Positions 48,737 through 56,689 of a DNA stretch of 64,000 nucleotides are shown here, piece after piece; the first letter of the stretch is position 1, and each line of letters opens with the position of its first letter. The stretch comes from Streptomyces fulvorobeus. Its GTDB lineage: Bacteria; Actinomycetota; Actinomycetes; Streptomycetales; Streptomycetaceae. The position numbers and the translations under genes were made by a program. The stretch is from assembly GCF_013167895.1 (NCBI RefSeq), contig NZ_BLWC01000001.1, positions 868,001-932,000 of the forward strand, written 5' to 3'. The notes beneath the pieces were generated by a model that did not search any database, had not been told where the DNA came from, and worked only from the letters and a program-made list of their open reading frames with translations.

Positions 48737-49788
48737 GGTGCGGTCCTTCCGGTCTCCTCGTAGGTGCCCGACGCTACAGCGAGCAGCCGGGACGCCTTCA
48801 GTTCGGTCTCCTGCCATTCGCGTTCCGGGTCGGAGTCCCAGGTGATGCCCGCGCCGGTGCCGAAGCGCAGGGCCGGGGCGGCGCCGGTGCGGTCGATCCA
48901 GAACGTCCGTATCCCCACGGCGAGGCCGGCGGTGGCCCGGTCGGCGTCCACCCAGCCGACCCCTCCGCAGTACGGCCCCCGCGGCGAGGTCTCCAGGGCT
49001 TCGATGATCCGCAGGGCGCTGGACTTCGGCGCCCCGGTGACGGAACCGGGCGGAAAGGCGGCCCCGAGCAGTTCCGGCCACCCCGCGCCGTCCGCGAGCC
49101 GTCCCCGCACGGTGGAGACGAGGTGGACGAGGCCGGGGTGCTTCTCGACCACGCAGAGGTCGGGCACGGTGACGCTCCCGGTGGCGCAGACCCGGCCGAG
49201 GTCGTTGCGGACCAGGTCGACGATCATCACGTTCTCCGCGTGGTCCTTCTCCAGCAGATCCTCCTCGGTGCGCCCCGTGCCCTTGATCGGCCCCGACTCG
49301 ACGGTCCTGCCGTCCCGCTCCAGGAAGAGTTCGGGGGACGCGGTGGCGATCTCGACGCCCTGTGCGGGCAGCCGGATAGTGCCCGCGTACGGAGCGGGGT
49401 TGCCGCGTGCCAGGAGGGCGGTGAGGGCGTCCACGTCACCGGCCGCCCCGTCCGGCAGGGGCGCGGACATCACCCGGCAGAGGTTGGCCTGGTACACCTC
49501 ACCTGCCGCGATGTGTTCACGGATGCGCCGCACACCGGCCATGTAGGCGCCCTTGTCAAGGGATGAGGTCCAGTCGCCGACAGCCGGTCCGCGCCACGCC
49601 CCGGGCAGGGGCGCGGGCACCTGCTCCCTCCGTACGTCGGAGAAGCGGGCGCAGACCAGACCGCCTTCGAAGTCGGCGCTGACGGCCCAGAAGCCGGAGG
49701 AGTCGAGAGCCGCGGGATCACTGGTCACATCCCGCAGACCTGAGGCGACGAGGCCGCCGAAGCGGGCCATGGGAGCGAGGTCGTACAC
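48733..49788 (-). CDS. pabB: chorismate-binding protein, aminodeoxychorismate synthase component I-like
   Basis: 351 residues. The chorismate-utilising domain shows YQANLCRVMSAPLP, ASPELFLERDGRTVESGPIKGTGR (the PIKGT motif with the Lys typical of PabB), AENVMIVDLVRNDLG and GSVTGAPKSSALRIIEALE. The N-terminal tryptophan-binding part is shorter than in anthranilate synthase. It converts chorismate plus ammonia to aminodeoxychorismate for folate or PABA-derived products. The GTG at 49788 lies 7 bp after a TAGACT -10 element, suggesting a leaderless mRNA; ATG 49770 is an alternative without ribosome site. Confidence 0.9.
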   Translation of the reverse strand: MYDLAPMARFGGLVASGLRDVTSDPAALDSSGFWAVSADFEGGLVCARFSDVRREQVPAPLPGAWRGPAVGDWTSSLDKGAYMAGVRRIREHIAAGEVYQANLCRVMSAPLPDGAAGDVDALTALLARGNPAPYAGTIRLPAQGVEIATASPELFLERDGRTVESGPIKGTGRTEEDLLEKDHAENVMIVDLVRNDLGRVCATGSVTVPDLCVVEKHPGLVHLVSTVRGRLADGAGWPELLGAAFPPGSVTGAPKSSALRIIEALETSPRGPYCGGVGWVDADRATAGLAVGIRTFWIDRTGAAPALRFGTGAGITWDSDPEREWQETELKASRLLAVASGTYEETGRTAP

Positions 49789-49795
49789 GCTGGTG

Positions 49796-49801
49796 AGTCT
49801 A
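49796..49801 (-). promoter_or_regulatory. -10 element placing transcription start on the pabB GTG
   Basis: TAGACT (minus strand) ends 7 bp before the GTG at 49788, so transcription would begin at or next to the start codon. No ribosome site is seen. A clear -35 is missing. Confidence 0.45.
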
Positions 49802-49863
49802 GGACGGCACGCCCTGACCTGCGCCGGGGCGAGTTCACCTCGGCAAGCTGCGCAAACGCGTTT

Positions 49864-49891
49864 TTGTACTGGCCCGGGAATCCGCTAGAGT
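49864..49891 (+). promoter_or_regulatory. candidate promoter of the tRNA array
   Basis: TTGTAC (49864-49869), 16-bp spacer and TAGAGT (49886-49891), with the start expected near 49898, 36 bp before tRNA-Gly. A 10-bp palindrome AAACGCGTTT (49854-49863) abuts the -35. Confidence 0.6.
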
Positions 49892-49933
49892 TCAACACGT
49901 CGCCGGGACGTGCAAGCGCTCCGGGAGTGACAA

Positions 49934-50006
49934 GCGGACGTAGCTCAGTTGGTAGAGCGCAACCTTGCCAAGGTTGAGGTCGCCAGTTCGAACCTGGTCG
50001 TCCGCT
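49934..50006 (+). tRNA. tRNA-Gly (GCC)
   Basis: 73 nt cloverleaf. Acceptor GCGGACG pairs with CGTCCGC, and anticodon loop TTGCCAA gives GCC (codons GGC/GGU). T-arm is CCAGTTCGAACCTGG. Discriminator T; CCA not encoded. First gene of a five-tRNA array. Confidence 0.96.
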
Positions 50007-50043
50007 CGCAGAAAGTGGGGGGTCTTCCCGAGCCCTCACTCCT

Positions 50044-50114
50044 GGTGGAGTGGCCGAGAGGCGAGGCAACGGCCTGCAAAGCCGTCTACACGGGTTCAAA
50101 TCCCGTCTCCACCT
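50044..50114 (+). tRNA. tRNA-Cys (GCA)
   Basis: 71 nt cloverleaf. Acceptor GGTGGAG pairs with CTCCACC, anticodon stem ACGGC/GCCGT and loop CTGCAAA giving GCA. Discriminator U73 as expected for Cys. The next bases (50115-50117) are CCA, so the 3' CCA appears encoded, unlike most of its neighbours. Confidence 0.96.
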
Positions 50115-50118
50115 CCAA

Positions 50119-50190
50119 GGACGATTAGCTCAGCGGGAGAGCACTTCCCTGACACGGAAGGGGTCACTGGTTCAATCCCAGTATCGTCCA
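50119..50190 (+). tRNA. tRNA-Val (GAC), copy 1
   Basis: 72 nt. Acceptor GGACGAT pairs with ATCGTCC, and anticodon loop CTGACAC gives GAC (codons GUC/GUU). It differs from the next two copies by compensated acceptor changes and by a swapped 26/44 pair (A/G here, G/A there). It begins 1 bp after the Cys CCA. Confidence 0.96.
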
Positions 50191-50209
50191 CCGGTCCGCA
50201 AGGATCCCC

Positions 50210-50281
50210 GCGCGATTAGCTCAGCGGGAGAGCGCTTCCCTGACACGGAAGAGGTCACTGGTTCAATCCCAGTATCGCGCA
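50210..50281 (+). tRNA. tRNA-Val (GAC), copy 2
   Basis: 72 nt. Acceptor GCGCGAT pairs with ATCGCGC; anticodon loop CTGACAC (GAC). Identical to copy 3. CCA not encoded. Confidence 0.96.
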
Positions 50282-50304
50282 CGCAGTACACGCGGGGTCA
50301 CCCT

Positions 50305-50376
50305 GCGCGATTAGCTCAGCGGGAGAGCGCTTCCCTGACACGGAAGAGGTCACTGGTTCAATCCCAGTATCGCGCA
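50305..50376 (+). tRNA. tRNA-Val (GAC), copy 3
   Basis: 72 nt, identical to copy 2. It is followed by CCA (50377-50379), here possibly by chance, and then by the array's terminator. Confidence 0.96.
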
Positions 50377-50382
50377 CCATCC

Positions 50383-50416
50383 GAAACCCCCGGTCGTCTC
50401 GACGACCGGGGGTTTC
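50383..50416 (+). terminator. terminator of the tRNA array
   Basis: GAAACCCCCGGTCGT and its exact complement form a perfect 15-bp stem with loop CTCG. The 3' arm ends in TTTC. It is 6 bp after the last tRNA and also faces the convergent small zinc protein gene. Confidence 0.95.
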
Positions 50417-50489
50417 CGCGTGTCAGCGCGCGAACCGCGGCACGGCCGGGACGCGGCGCGTCCGGGCCGTGCCGCGGGGCGGCCGGGGC

Positions 50490-50792
50490 TCAGGAGGAGA
50501 AGAGCATCCGGCCGAAGCCCTTCTGGCGGTGGTGGCCGTAGTGGCCACCCTGGTGCTGCGGATGCTGCGGAGCGCCCCACGCGGGGGCCGGGGCGGCGGG
50601 GTACGCCTGCGGGGCGACCGGCGGCGCGGGAGCGGGCGGCGCCTGCTGCGTCCACTGCGACTCCAGACGGGTCAGGGACTCCAGCTCGCCGTAGTCGAGG
50701 AAGATCCCACGGCACCCGCCGCACTGCTCGATCTGGACACCGTTGCGGTTGTACGTCTGCATCTGGGCGTGACACTTGGGGCACTGCATCAT
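50490..50792 (-). CDS. zf-TFIIB domain small zinc protein
   Basis: 100 residues from ATG 50792, 8 bp after GAGGAG. Two CxxC pairs (MQCPKCHAQM and EQCGGCRGIFLDYGEL) form the TFIIB-type zinc finger. The C-terminal half is Pro/Ala/Gln/His-rich (APQHPQHQGGHYGHH), which could bind metal or be disordered. Function unknown; these proteins are widespread. It follows the phosphotransferase gene on the same strand. Confidence 0.9.
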   Translation of the reverse strand: MMQCPKCHAQMQTYNRNGVQIEQCGGCRGIFLDYGELESLTRLESQWTQQAPPAPAPPVAPQAYPAAPAPAWGAPQHPQHQGGHYGHHRQKGFGRMLFSS

Positions 50793-50856
50793 CTGGTCGG
50801 CTCCTCGCCGTCGGTGGGCGTCGCCGGACATCCTGCCCGGCTGCGGTCGGTTCACC

Positions 50857-51843
50857 CTACGACGGGCGTTCGACGGCCAACTCGGGCGGGAGGGAAGCTA
50901 TTCGGGCACAGGCGTCGATCATCATCTGCTCCACCTCATCCGGACGACGGCCCTCAGCGGTGGACTTGGCGAAGGCGAGCGCCGCGGTCTGGACGGTGAG
51001 CGCCCGGGCCGGCACGTCGAGCTCCGGCCACGGGTCTCCCCCGCCCCGCACGGCGGGGCCGCGCGCGGAGCGGTAGGCGTTCAGGAAGCGGAGCCAGATC
51101 CCGGGCGGCAGGAGTCCTGCGGCGTACCAGGCCGCGGGGCGCGCGAGATCCCAGGCGGCGTCGCCCAGACCGCTGTCGTCGACGTCGATCAGCAGCCAGG
51201 GGCCGTGGGGCGCGGGGTGCCGGACCAACTGGCCGAGGTGCAGGTCCCCGTGGCAGAGGAAGCCCGCGCGGTGTGCGGGCGTGGGCCCCTCGTCGCGGGC
51301 CCAGGCGGGCAGCCCGTGCCAGGCCGCCAGTACGGGGCGGGTCGCCGGGTCGCCGGGCCGGGCCGCGCGCATCCGGGCGACGGCGAGGGCGGCCTTGGCG
51401 GGGCCCCGCATCGGCGGGAGCGGCCCGGGCGGCGCCGTGCCGTGCAGCCGGGCGAGGAGGACGGCAGCCGCCTCCCAGGGGGCGGCGTCCGGATCGGAGG
51501 GGTCGACGGGTGCGCCGTGCGGCCAGAGCGTGACGGGCCGGCCCTGGACGTACGTCTGCGCGGGACCCGGCCTGGACGGGTCACCGGAGCGCGGCGCAGG
51601 GAGCGGCGGGAGCAGGACGCCTGCCAGGGCGGGCGTCGCGGCCAGTGCCAGACGGGAGGTCAGGGCCGGGCCGTCCGTGTCAGGGGCGTGGGCCTTGGCC
51701 ACGATCCTGCCCCTGCGCACGACCGCCCCGTCCGCGCGGTCGGCCAGCACCTGGGCCGGGGCGCAGTCGCAGGAGGCGGCCCGGGGATGGGCGCTCTCGT
51801 GCGCGAGGTCGCCCAGTGCGCGTACGACCGCGGTCGTGGTCAT
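50857..51843 (-). CDS. aminoglycoside phosphotransferase (APH)-like kinase
   Basis: 328 residues. The catalytic loop FLCHGDLHLGQLVRHP (H-G-D-x-H) and the metal-binding LLIDVDDSGLGDAAWDLA (D-x-D) identify an APH/choline-kinase fold. The N-terminal nucleotide lysine is in GRIVAKAHAP. The substrate is unknown; single-copy housekeeping members of this type do not necessarily confer resistance. It precedes the zf-TFIIB gene by 64 bp, so they may form one unit. Confidence 0.9.
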   Translation of the reverse strand: MTTTAVVRALGDLAHESAHPRAASCDCAPAQVLADRADGAVVRRGRIVAKAHAPDTDGPALTSRLALAATPALAGVLLPPLPAPRSGDPSRPGPAQTYVQGRPVTLWPHGAPVDPSDPDAAPWEAAAVLLARLHGTAPPGPLPPMRGPAKAALAVARMRAARPGDPATRPVLAAWHGLPAWARDEGPTPAHRAGFLCHGDLHLGQLVRHPAPHGPWLLIDVDDSGLGDAAWDLARPAAWYAAGLLPPGIWLRFLNAYRSARGPAVRGGGDPWPELDVPARALTVQTAALAFAKSTAEGRRPDEVEQMMIDACARIASLPPELAVERPS

Positions 51844-51958
51844 GGACTCCCCCGGAGGTCACGGGCCCGGTCCGGTCGCCGGTGCCGGTCCCGAGCGTAC
51901 GTGCCGGGCGTCCGGGGAACACGTGCGGCGGGAAGGGTGCGGGCCCCGGACAGCGCGA

Positions 51959-51988
51959 TGCCCGGCCAGCTCCCCAGCTGGCCGGGCA
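51959..51988. terminator. inverted repeat between phosphotransferase and small membrane gene
   Basis: TGCCCGGCCAGCT and its complement form a 13-bp perfect stem with loop CCCC. It probably terminates the upstream small gene (minus). Confidence 0.7.
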
Positions 51989-52042
51989 AACGCTGCCGTC
52001 CGCCGCACCCCCGTCCCCACGGGGTTGTTGGCCGGATGTCCC

Positions 52043-52065
52043 GGTCCGGACCGCTCTTCCGGACC
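52043..52065 (-). terminator. second hairpin downstream of small membrane gene
   Basis: GGTCCGGA pairs with TCCGGACC (8 bp, 7-base loop) 12 bp after the stop. An additional short repeat GGGGCG/CGCCCC spans the stop codon itself. Confidence 0.55.
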
Positions 52066-52076
52066 CGGGGCGCCGC

Positions 52077-52283
52077 TCAGCGCCCCAGCATCACGCCCAC
52101 GGACGACGCTTGTGTGACCACCGCGTCCCAGCCGCCAAAGACGACTGCGAGCAGGGCCGCCAGAGGAAGAACCATGGCCGTCGCCACCAGTGGGTGGCGC
52201 GTGCCGGACGGACGGGCACCGGACGAGGCGTGCGCCCTGCGTCCCTGTGTACGGATCATGGTCCGCGTGGCCGTGTCCGACAT
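52077..52283 (-). CDS. small membrane protein, 68 residues
   Basis: A basic N-terminus (MSDTATRTMIRTQGRRAHASS) is followed by one hydrophobic helix (PLVATAMVLPLAALLAVVFG) and a short outer tail (GWDAVVTQASSVGVMLGR). GGAGAGG lies upstream of the ATG. It is similar in layout to a conserved small Streptomyces protein next to this kinase locus. Function unknown. Confidence 0.78.
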   Translation of the reverse strand: MSDTATRTMIRTQGRRAHASSGARPSGTRHPLVATAMVLPLAALLAVVFGGWDAVVTQASSVGVMLGR

Positions 52284-52873
52284 GGTTCCTCTCCTGACCT
52301 GTTTGTGGAGCGGCGGGCATCCGCCTCGGGGGACGAGTGCTTCGCCCGCCGCTTGATCTCAACAGTAGGGAGCTCCCGGGCACGGGTCGTCATGCCCGCG
52401 TACCGATTGCCGGGCCTCCCGGAGGATGAGCTGTCGGTAGTCGGCGTACTCCCCTGGGTGGAGACGCGGCGCCGGGTCTTGGGGACATCCCGGAGGGGAT
52501 GCCTTCGGGCCCCGGGGGTGTACGGCACGGGCGAGTGACTTCACTCACTTCGGCCACCCCCCGCCGGACGGCCCGCGCCACCCGGCGGCCTGCCCCGCCG
52601 ACCTCCGTGCCCTATGTTCGGGTCGCGGCATTCGCCCGCCCGGCCGTCTCGGCGCGAGTGCCTCTCACCGATCCAATCCCCTTTCCGCGGCGGGACTTTG
52701 GCGTCGCGCGCGGACCGGGGCGCCCGCGTCTGCCGCTTCCTGACCGCTCCTCACGTCCACCGCCCGGCGCCGGCAATCGATTCCGCGGCGAGGGCGCGGC
52801 CTCTGAGCGTGCCGGGCGGCGGGTACGTAAGCTGTGCCTCGTCAGGCGGACCAGGCAGCGGGGATGGGCAGAC
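52284..52873. other. long divergent intergenic region, no gene seen
   Basis: 590 bp between the small membrane protein (minus) and the kinase (plus). It must hold both promoters. Frames on either strand are short, overlap each other and lack ribosome sites. A weak inverted repeat (CTCC-CCTGGGT-GGAG) at 52449-52463 is the only structured element I noted. Confidence 0.5.
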
Positions 52874-54214
52874 ATGGCGATGATGCGGCTCCGGCGCGAG
52901 GACCCGCGTCTCGTCGGCTCGTTCAGGCTGCACCGGCGGCTCGGTGCGGGCGGCATGGGTGTCGTCTACCTGGGCTCCGACCGGCGCGGACAGCGCGTGG
53001 CGCTCAAGGTGATCCGCCCGGATCTGGCCGAGGACCAGGAGTTCCGTTCGCGTTTCGCGCGCGAGGTGTCCGCCGCCCGGAGGATTCGGGGCGGGTGCAC
53101 GGCGCGCCTGGTGGCCGCCGATCTGGAGGCGGACCGTCCGTGGTTCGCGACGCAGTACGTGCCGGGCCCCTCGCTCCACGACAAGGTCGCCGAGGAGGGC
53201 CCGCTGTCGGCCGCCGAGGTGGCCTCGATCGGGGCGGCTCTCTCCGAAGGACTGGTGGCGGTCCACGAGGCCGGTGTCGTCCACCGCGACCTGAAGCCGT
53301 CGAACATCCTGCTCTCCCCCAAGGGCCCCCGGATCATCGACTTCGGTATCGCCTGGGCGACCGGGGCGAGCACGCTCACGCACGTCGGTACGGCGGTGGG
53401 ATCGCCCGGTTTCCTCGCGCCCGAGCAGGTGCGGGGCGCGGCGGTGACCCCGGCGACCGACGTCTTCTCGCTGGGAGCCACGCTGGCCTATGCCGCGATG
53501 GCCGACTCGCCTTTCGGGCACGGCAGTTCCGAAGTGATGCTCTACCGCGTGGTGCACGAGGAGCCGCAGCTGTACGACGTGCACGACGCGCTCGCCCCGC
53601 TGGTCCGCGCCTGTCTGGCGAAGGACCCCGAGGAGCGGCCGAGCACGCTGCAACTGTCCATGCGGCTCAAGGAGATCGCGGCGCGCGAGGCGCAGGGACT
53701 GCACGACAGCCGGCCTCCGGCGCAGCGCTCCGCCCCAGACCCCGACCGGCCCACCGGCCGGATGGACGCCCCGTACCAGGAGCAGCAGTCACGCCGGGCG
53801 GGCGAGGCCGAGTCGGCGTCCCGGCCGCAGGGGCAGCGCTCAGCCTCCTCCCGCTCCGCCGCGTCCGCCCCGCCCCGCCCCGGAGGCTCACGGCGGCAGG
53901 CGGCCCGCAACACGACCCGTCCGGGGAAGCGGCCCAACGGCACGCAGGGGACCAACGGGCAGGGCCGCCCCGGTACGCGGCCCGGCGCGCGGACCACCTC
54001 CACCGGGCGGCGGCCCGCCAATCCCCCTCTGCTGCGGCAGCGCCTGGTCGTCTTCGTCGTCGTCACTCTGCTGGTGGCCCTGGGGATCGCCGCGGCTCAG
54101 GGATGCCAGGGGCCGGCGCGCGGGCTGGGCGACGGGCAGACCTCCGGACCGGCCAGGGCCCAGCCGCACGAGCGGCCCGCCACCGCGCCGCAGCCGCCAC
54201 GGACCGGGCGGTGA
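52874..54214 (+). CDS. Hanks-type serine/threonine protein kinase, membrane-anchored
   Basis: 446 residues. Kinase domain (about 12-275): RRLGAGGMGVVYLG is the glycine loop, VALKVI has the ATP lysine, VVHRDLKPSN the catalytic loop, RIIDFGIA the DFG, and GSPGFLAPEQV the APE region. A Pro/Arg/Gly/Ser-rich linker (about 280-390) leads to one membrane helix (VVFVVVTLLVALGIAAA, about 397-413) and a short outer Pro-rich tail. No PASTA or sensor domain is present, so the signal is not evident. It faces the SpoU methyltransferase gene with only 10 bp between stops. Confidence 0.93.
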   Translation: MAMMRLRREDPRLVGSFRLHRRLGAGGMGVVYLGSDRRGQRVALKVIRPDLAEDQEFRSRFAREVSAARRIRGGCTARLVAADLEADRPWFATQYVPGPSLHDKVAEEGPLSAAEVASIGAALSEGLVAVHEAGVVHRDLKPSNILLSPKGPRIIDFGIAWATGASTLTHVGTAVGSPGFLAPEQVRGAAVTPATDVFSLGATLAYAAMADSPFGHGSSEVMLYRVVHEEPQLYDVHDALAPLVRACLAKDPEERPSTLQLSMRLKEIAAREAQGLHDSRPPAQRSAPDPDRPTGRMDAPYQEQQSRRAGEAESASRPQGQRSASSRSAASAPPRPGGSRRQAARNTTRPGKRPNGTQGTNGQGRPGTRPGARTTSTGRRPANPPLLRQRLVVFVVVTLLVALGIAAAQGCQGPARGLGDGQTSGPARAQPHERPATAPQPPRTGR

Positions 54215-54224
54215 CCCTGCCCCG

Positions 54225-55043
54225 TCAGCTCAGGGCGCGTCCGGTCGCCACCGCGTAGAAGGCGACGGCCGCGGCCGCGCCCACGTTGAGCGAGTCGACG
54301 CCGTGCGCCATCGGGATGCGCACCCACTCGTCGGCGGCCATGAGCGCCCGGGCGGACAGGCCGTCGCCCTCCGCGCCCAGCATCAAGGCCACCCGTTCCA
54401 GCCGGTGCGGCGCGGCGTCGTCGATGCTCGACGCCTTCTCGTCGGGGGTGAGTGCGAGAAGCCTGAAGCCGGCCTCCCGTACCCCGTCCAGCGCCTTGGG
54501 CCAGGTGTCGAGGCGGGCGTACGGGACGGAGAACACGGCGCCCATCGACACCTTGACCGCACGGCGGTAGAGCGGGTCCGCGCAGTCCGGTGAGAGCAGG
54601 ACCGCGTCCATGCCGAGTGCGGCGGCACTCCGGAAGATCGCGCCGACGTTGGTGTGGTCGTTGACCGACTCCATGACGACGACGCGGCGGGCCGCACGCA
54701 GCAGTTCGCCGGACGTGGGCAGCGGTGTGCGCTGCATGGAGGCGAGGGCGCCGCGGTGCACGTGGTAGCCGGTCACCCGCTCGGCGAGCTCGGGGGTGAC
54801 CGCGTACACCGGGGCGGGGACGTCGTCGATGACGTCGCGCATGACGTCGACCCACTTGGCGGAGAGCAGCATCGACCGCATCTCGTACCCGGCGTGCCTG
54901 GCACGTCTGATCACCTTCTCGCCCTCGGCGATGAAGAGGCCCTCCGCCGGCTCCCGCCTGCGCCGGAGCTCGACGTCGGTCAGGCCGGTGTAGTCACCCA
55001 GGCGGGGGTCGTCGGGGTCGTCGATCGTGATGAGTTCAGCCAC
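54225..55043 (-). CDS. TrmH/SpoU family RNA 2'-O-methyltransferase
   Basis: 272 residues. The N-terminal RNA-binding substrate domain (EGLFIAEGEKVIRRARHAG) is followed by a SPOUT knot domain: VVMESVNDHTNVGAIFRSAA (motif 1), VALMLGAEGDGLSARAL (motif 2) and IPMAHGVDSLNVGAAAAVAF (motif 3). It is likely an rRNA or tRNA ribose methyltransferase. Thiostrepton-resistance methyltransferases belong to the same superfamily, but this is the common housekeeping form. Confidence 0.93.
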   Translation of the reverse strand: MAELITIDDPDDPRLGDYTGLTDVELRRRREPAEGLFIAEGEKVIRRARHAGYEMRSMLLSAKWVDVMRDVIDDVPAPVYAVTPELAERVTGYHVHRGALASMQRTPLPTSGELLRAARRVVVMESVNDHTNVGAIFRSAAALGMDAVLLSPDCADPLYRRAVKVSMGAVFSVPYARLDTWPKALDGVREAGFRLLALTPDEKASSIDDAAPHRLERVALMLGAEGDGLSARALMAADEWVRIPMAHGVDSLNVGAAAAVAFYAVATGRALS

Positions 55044-55109
55044 GGGTGATACTGCCTTGTCCGGTGTGAGGTGCCGACGGCGCGGATGCGGATCGATGAC
55101 CGCCGGAGG

Positions 55110-56363
55110 TCACCCGGCGGTGGTGGCGAGAGGGCCGGGGCCGACGTTCACGACGTCACCGATGACGATCACGGCCGGCGGGCGGACGTCCTCGGCGACG
55201 GCCCGCTCGCCCACGGTCGCGAGGGTGGCGTCGACGCGGCGCTGAGCCGCCGTGGTGCCCTCCTGGACCAGGGCGACCGGGGTGTCGGGGGCCTTGCCGT
55301 GGGCGATGAGCGCGGCGGCGATGGCGCCGATCTTGTCGACGGCCATCAGCAGGACGAGGGTGCCGCGCTGCTGCGCGAGGGCCGCCCAGTCGACCAGGGA
55401 GCGCGGGTCCTCGGGGGCCACATGGCCGCTGACCACCGTGAACTCGTGGGCGACCCCTCGGTGGGTGACGGGGATTCCGGCCGCACCGGGGACGGAGATG
55501 GAGCTGGAGATGCCGGGTACGACGGTGCAGGGGATGCCCTCCGCGGCCAGTGCCTGGGCCTCTTCCATGCCGCGGCCGAAGACGAACGGGTCGCCGCCCT
55601 TGAGGCGCACCACGGCCTTGCCTGCCTTGGCGTGCTCGATCAGCGCCTGGTTGATCGCCTCCTGGGCCATGAAACGGCCGTACGGGATCTTGGCGGCGTC
55701 TATCACCTCCACGTGCGGAGGGAGCTCGTCGAGCAGGTCGCGGGGGCCGAGCCGGTCGGCGATGACGACGTCGGCCTCGGCGAGGAGGCGGCGGCCCCGC
55801 ACCGTGATCAGGTCGGGGTCGCCCGGGCCGCCGCCGACCAGCGAGACGCCGGGGGTGTGCGTGCGGTGGTGGGGCGCGGCGAGGGTGCCGTCGCGCAGTC
55901 CCTCGACGATGGCGTCGCGCACCGCGGCGGAGTGGCGTGGGTCGCGGCCCTGCGAGGTGGTGGTGAGCACGGCGACGGTGACGCCCTCGCTGCGGCCGGT
56001 CGCCGGGGTCCAGGCGGTGGCGGCCTCGGCGTCGTCACTGCGCACGCACCAGGTACGGGTGCGCTCGGCCTCGGCGGACGCGGCGTCGTTCGCGACGGCG
56101 TCGGTGGAGGCGATGAGGGCGTACCAGGTGTCGGTGAGGTCCCCGTCCCGGTAGCGGCGGCGCTCCCAGCGGATCTCGCCCGCGTCGGCCATCGCCTCGA
56201 CGGAGGGGGTGGCGGACGGGGACACCAGGGTGATGTCGGCGCCGGCCGCGATGAGTGCGGGGAGGCGGCGCTGCGCGACCTGTCCGCCGCCGACGACGAC
56301 TACGCGGCGCCCGCGCAGGCGCAGTCCGACGGGGTAGGCGGGGTGCTCGGCGTGCTCGGCCAT
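55110..56363 (-). CDS. cobA: uroporphyrinogen-III C-methyltransferase with precorrin-2 dehydrogenase-like domain (CysG-like)
   Basis: 417 residues from ATG 56363. The N-terminal half (about 1-150) begins GLRLRGRRVVVVGGGQVAQR, the NAD-binding fold of precorrin-2 dehydrogenase. The C-terminal half (about 165-400) is SUMT: VSLVGGGPGDPDLITVRGRR, VIDAAKIPYGRFMAQE, VRLKGGDPFVFGRGMEEA and IPVTHRGVAHEFTVVSGH. It makes precorrin-2, the branch point of siroheme and corrin synthesis. No ribosome-proximal riboswitch is recognised. It lies downstream of bluB-cobT on the same strand, behind a terminator. Confidence 0.93.
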   Translation of the reverse strand: MAEHAEHPAYPVGLRLRGRRVVVVGGGQVAQRRLPALIAAGADITLVSPSATPSVEAMADAGEIRWERRRYRDGDLTDTWYALIASTDAVANDAASAEAERTRTWCVRSDDAEAATAWTPATGRSEGVTVAVLTTTSQGRDPRHSAAVRDAIVEGLRDGTLAAPHHRTHTPGVSLVGGGPGDPDLITVRGRRLLAEADVVIADRLGPRDLLDELPPHVEVIDAAKIPYGRFMAQEAINQALIEHAKAGKAVVRLKGGDPFVFGRGMEEAQALAAEGIPCTVVPGISSSISVPGAAGIPVTHRGVAHEFTVVSGHVAPEDPRSLVDWAALAQQRGTLVLLMAVDKIGAIAAALIAHGKAPDTPVALVQEGTTAAQRRVDATLATVGERAVAEDVRPPAVIVIGDVVNVGPGPLATTAG

Positions 56364-56651
56364 GGCTGTGCGGGCTCCTCGGGCAGGGTGCAGTGCAGAT
56401 GCGGAGTGCTGCGGTGTGCTGCTGGCCGCTGCGGCGGTGGAGCGGCTGAGACGTGCGGGGTTGGAGGCGCGCGGGGCGCGGGTGGGGCGTGGGACCACGA
56501 TACGGGGTGGTGGACCGGGGGCGGGATGTGCGGGGGCGCTGGGACGGGGCCCGAGGGCCGCCCCAGCCTGCGGGACACGGTCCCTCGCCGGGTGACTCCG
56601 TCTCCCCCTGCTTCGGGGCCCGGCCCCCGGTGCGCACGTAGTGCCCTCGGA
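56364..56651. other. cobA upstream region
   Basis: About 290 bp before cobA. I see no gene and no B12-box sequence that would mark a cobalamin riboswitch. The promoter is not clear. Confidence 0.5.
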
Positions 56652-56682
56652 CGCCGGGCGGGCCGCTGGGGCCCGCCCGGCG
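56652..56682 (-). terminator. terminator downstream of bluB-cobT
   Basis: CGCCGGGCGGGCC and its exact complement form a 13-bp stem with a 5-base loop, just after the cobT stop. GC-only, without T tract. Confidence 0.85.
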
Positions 56683-56689
56683 GGGGGCT

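Noticed and set aside
49934..50376. tRNA array as the site of an integrated element
   Set aside because: No integrase, att duplicate or foreign-looking genes flank it; both sides are core genes.
54225..55043. Thiostrepton-type resistance methyltransferase
   Set aside because: Only general SPOUT motifs are present and the context is housekeeping.
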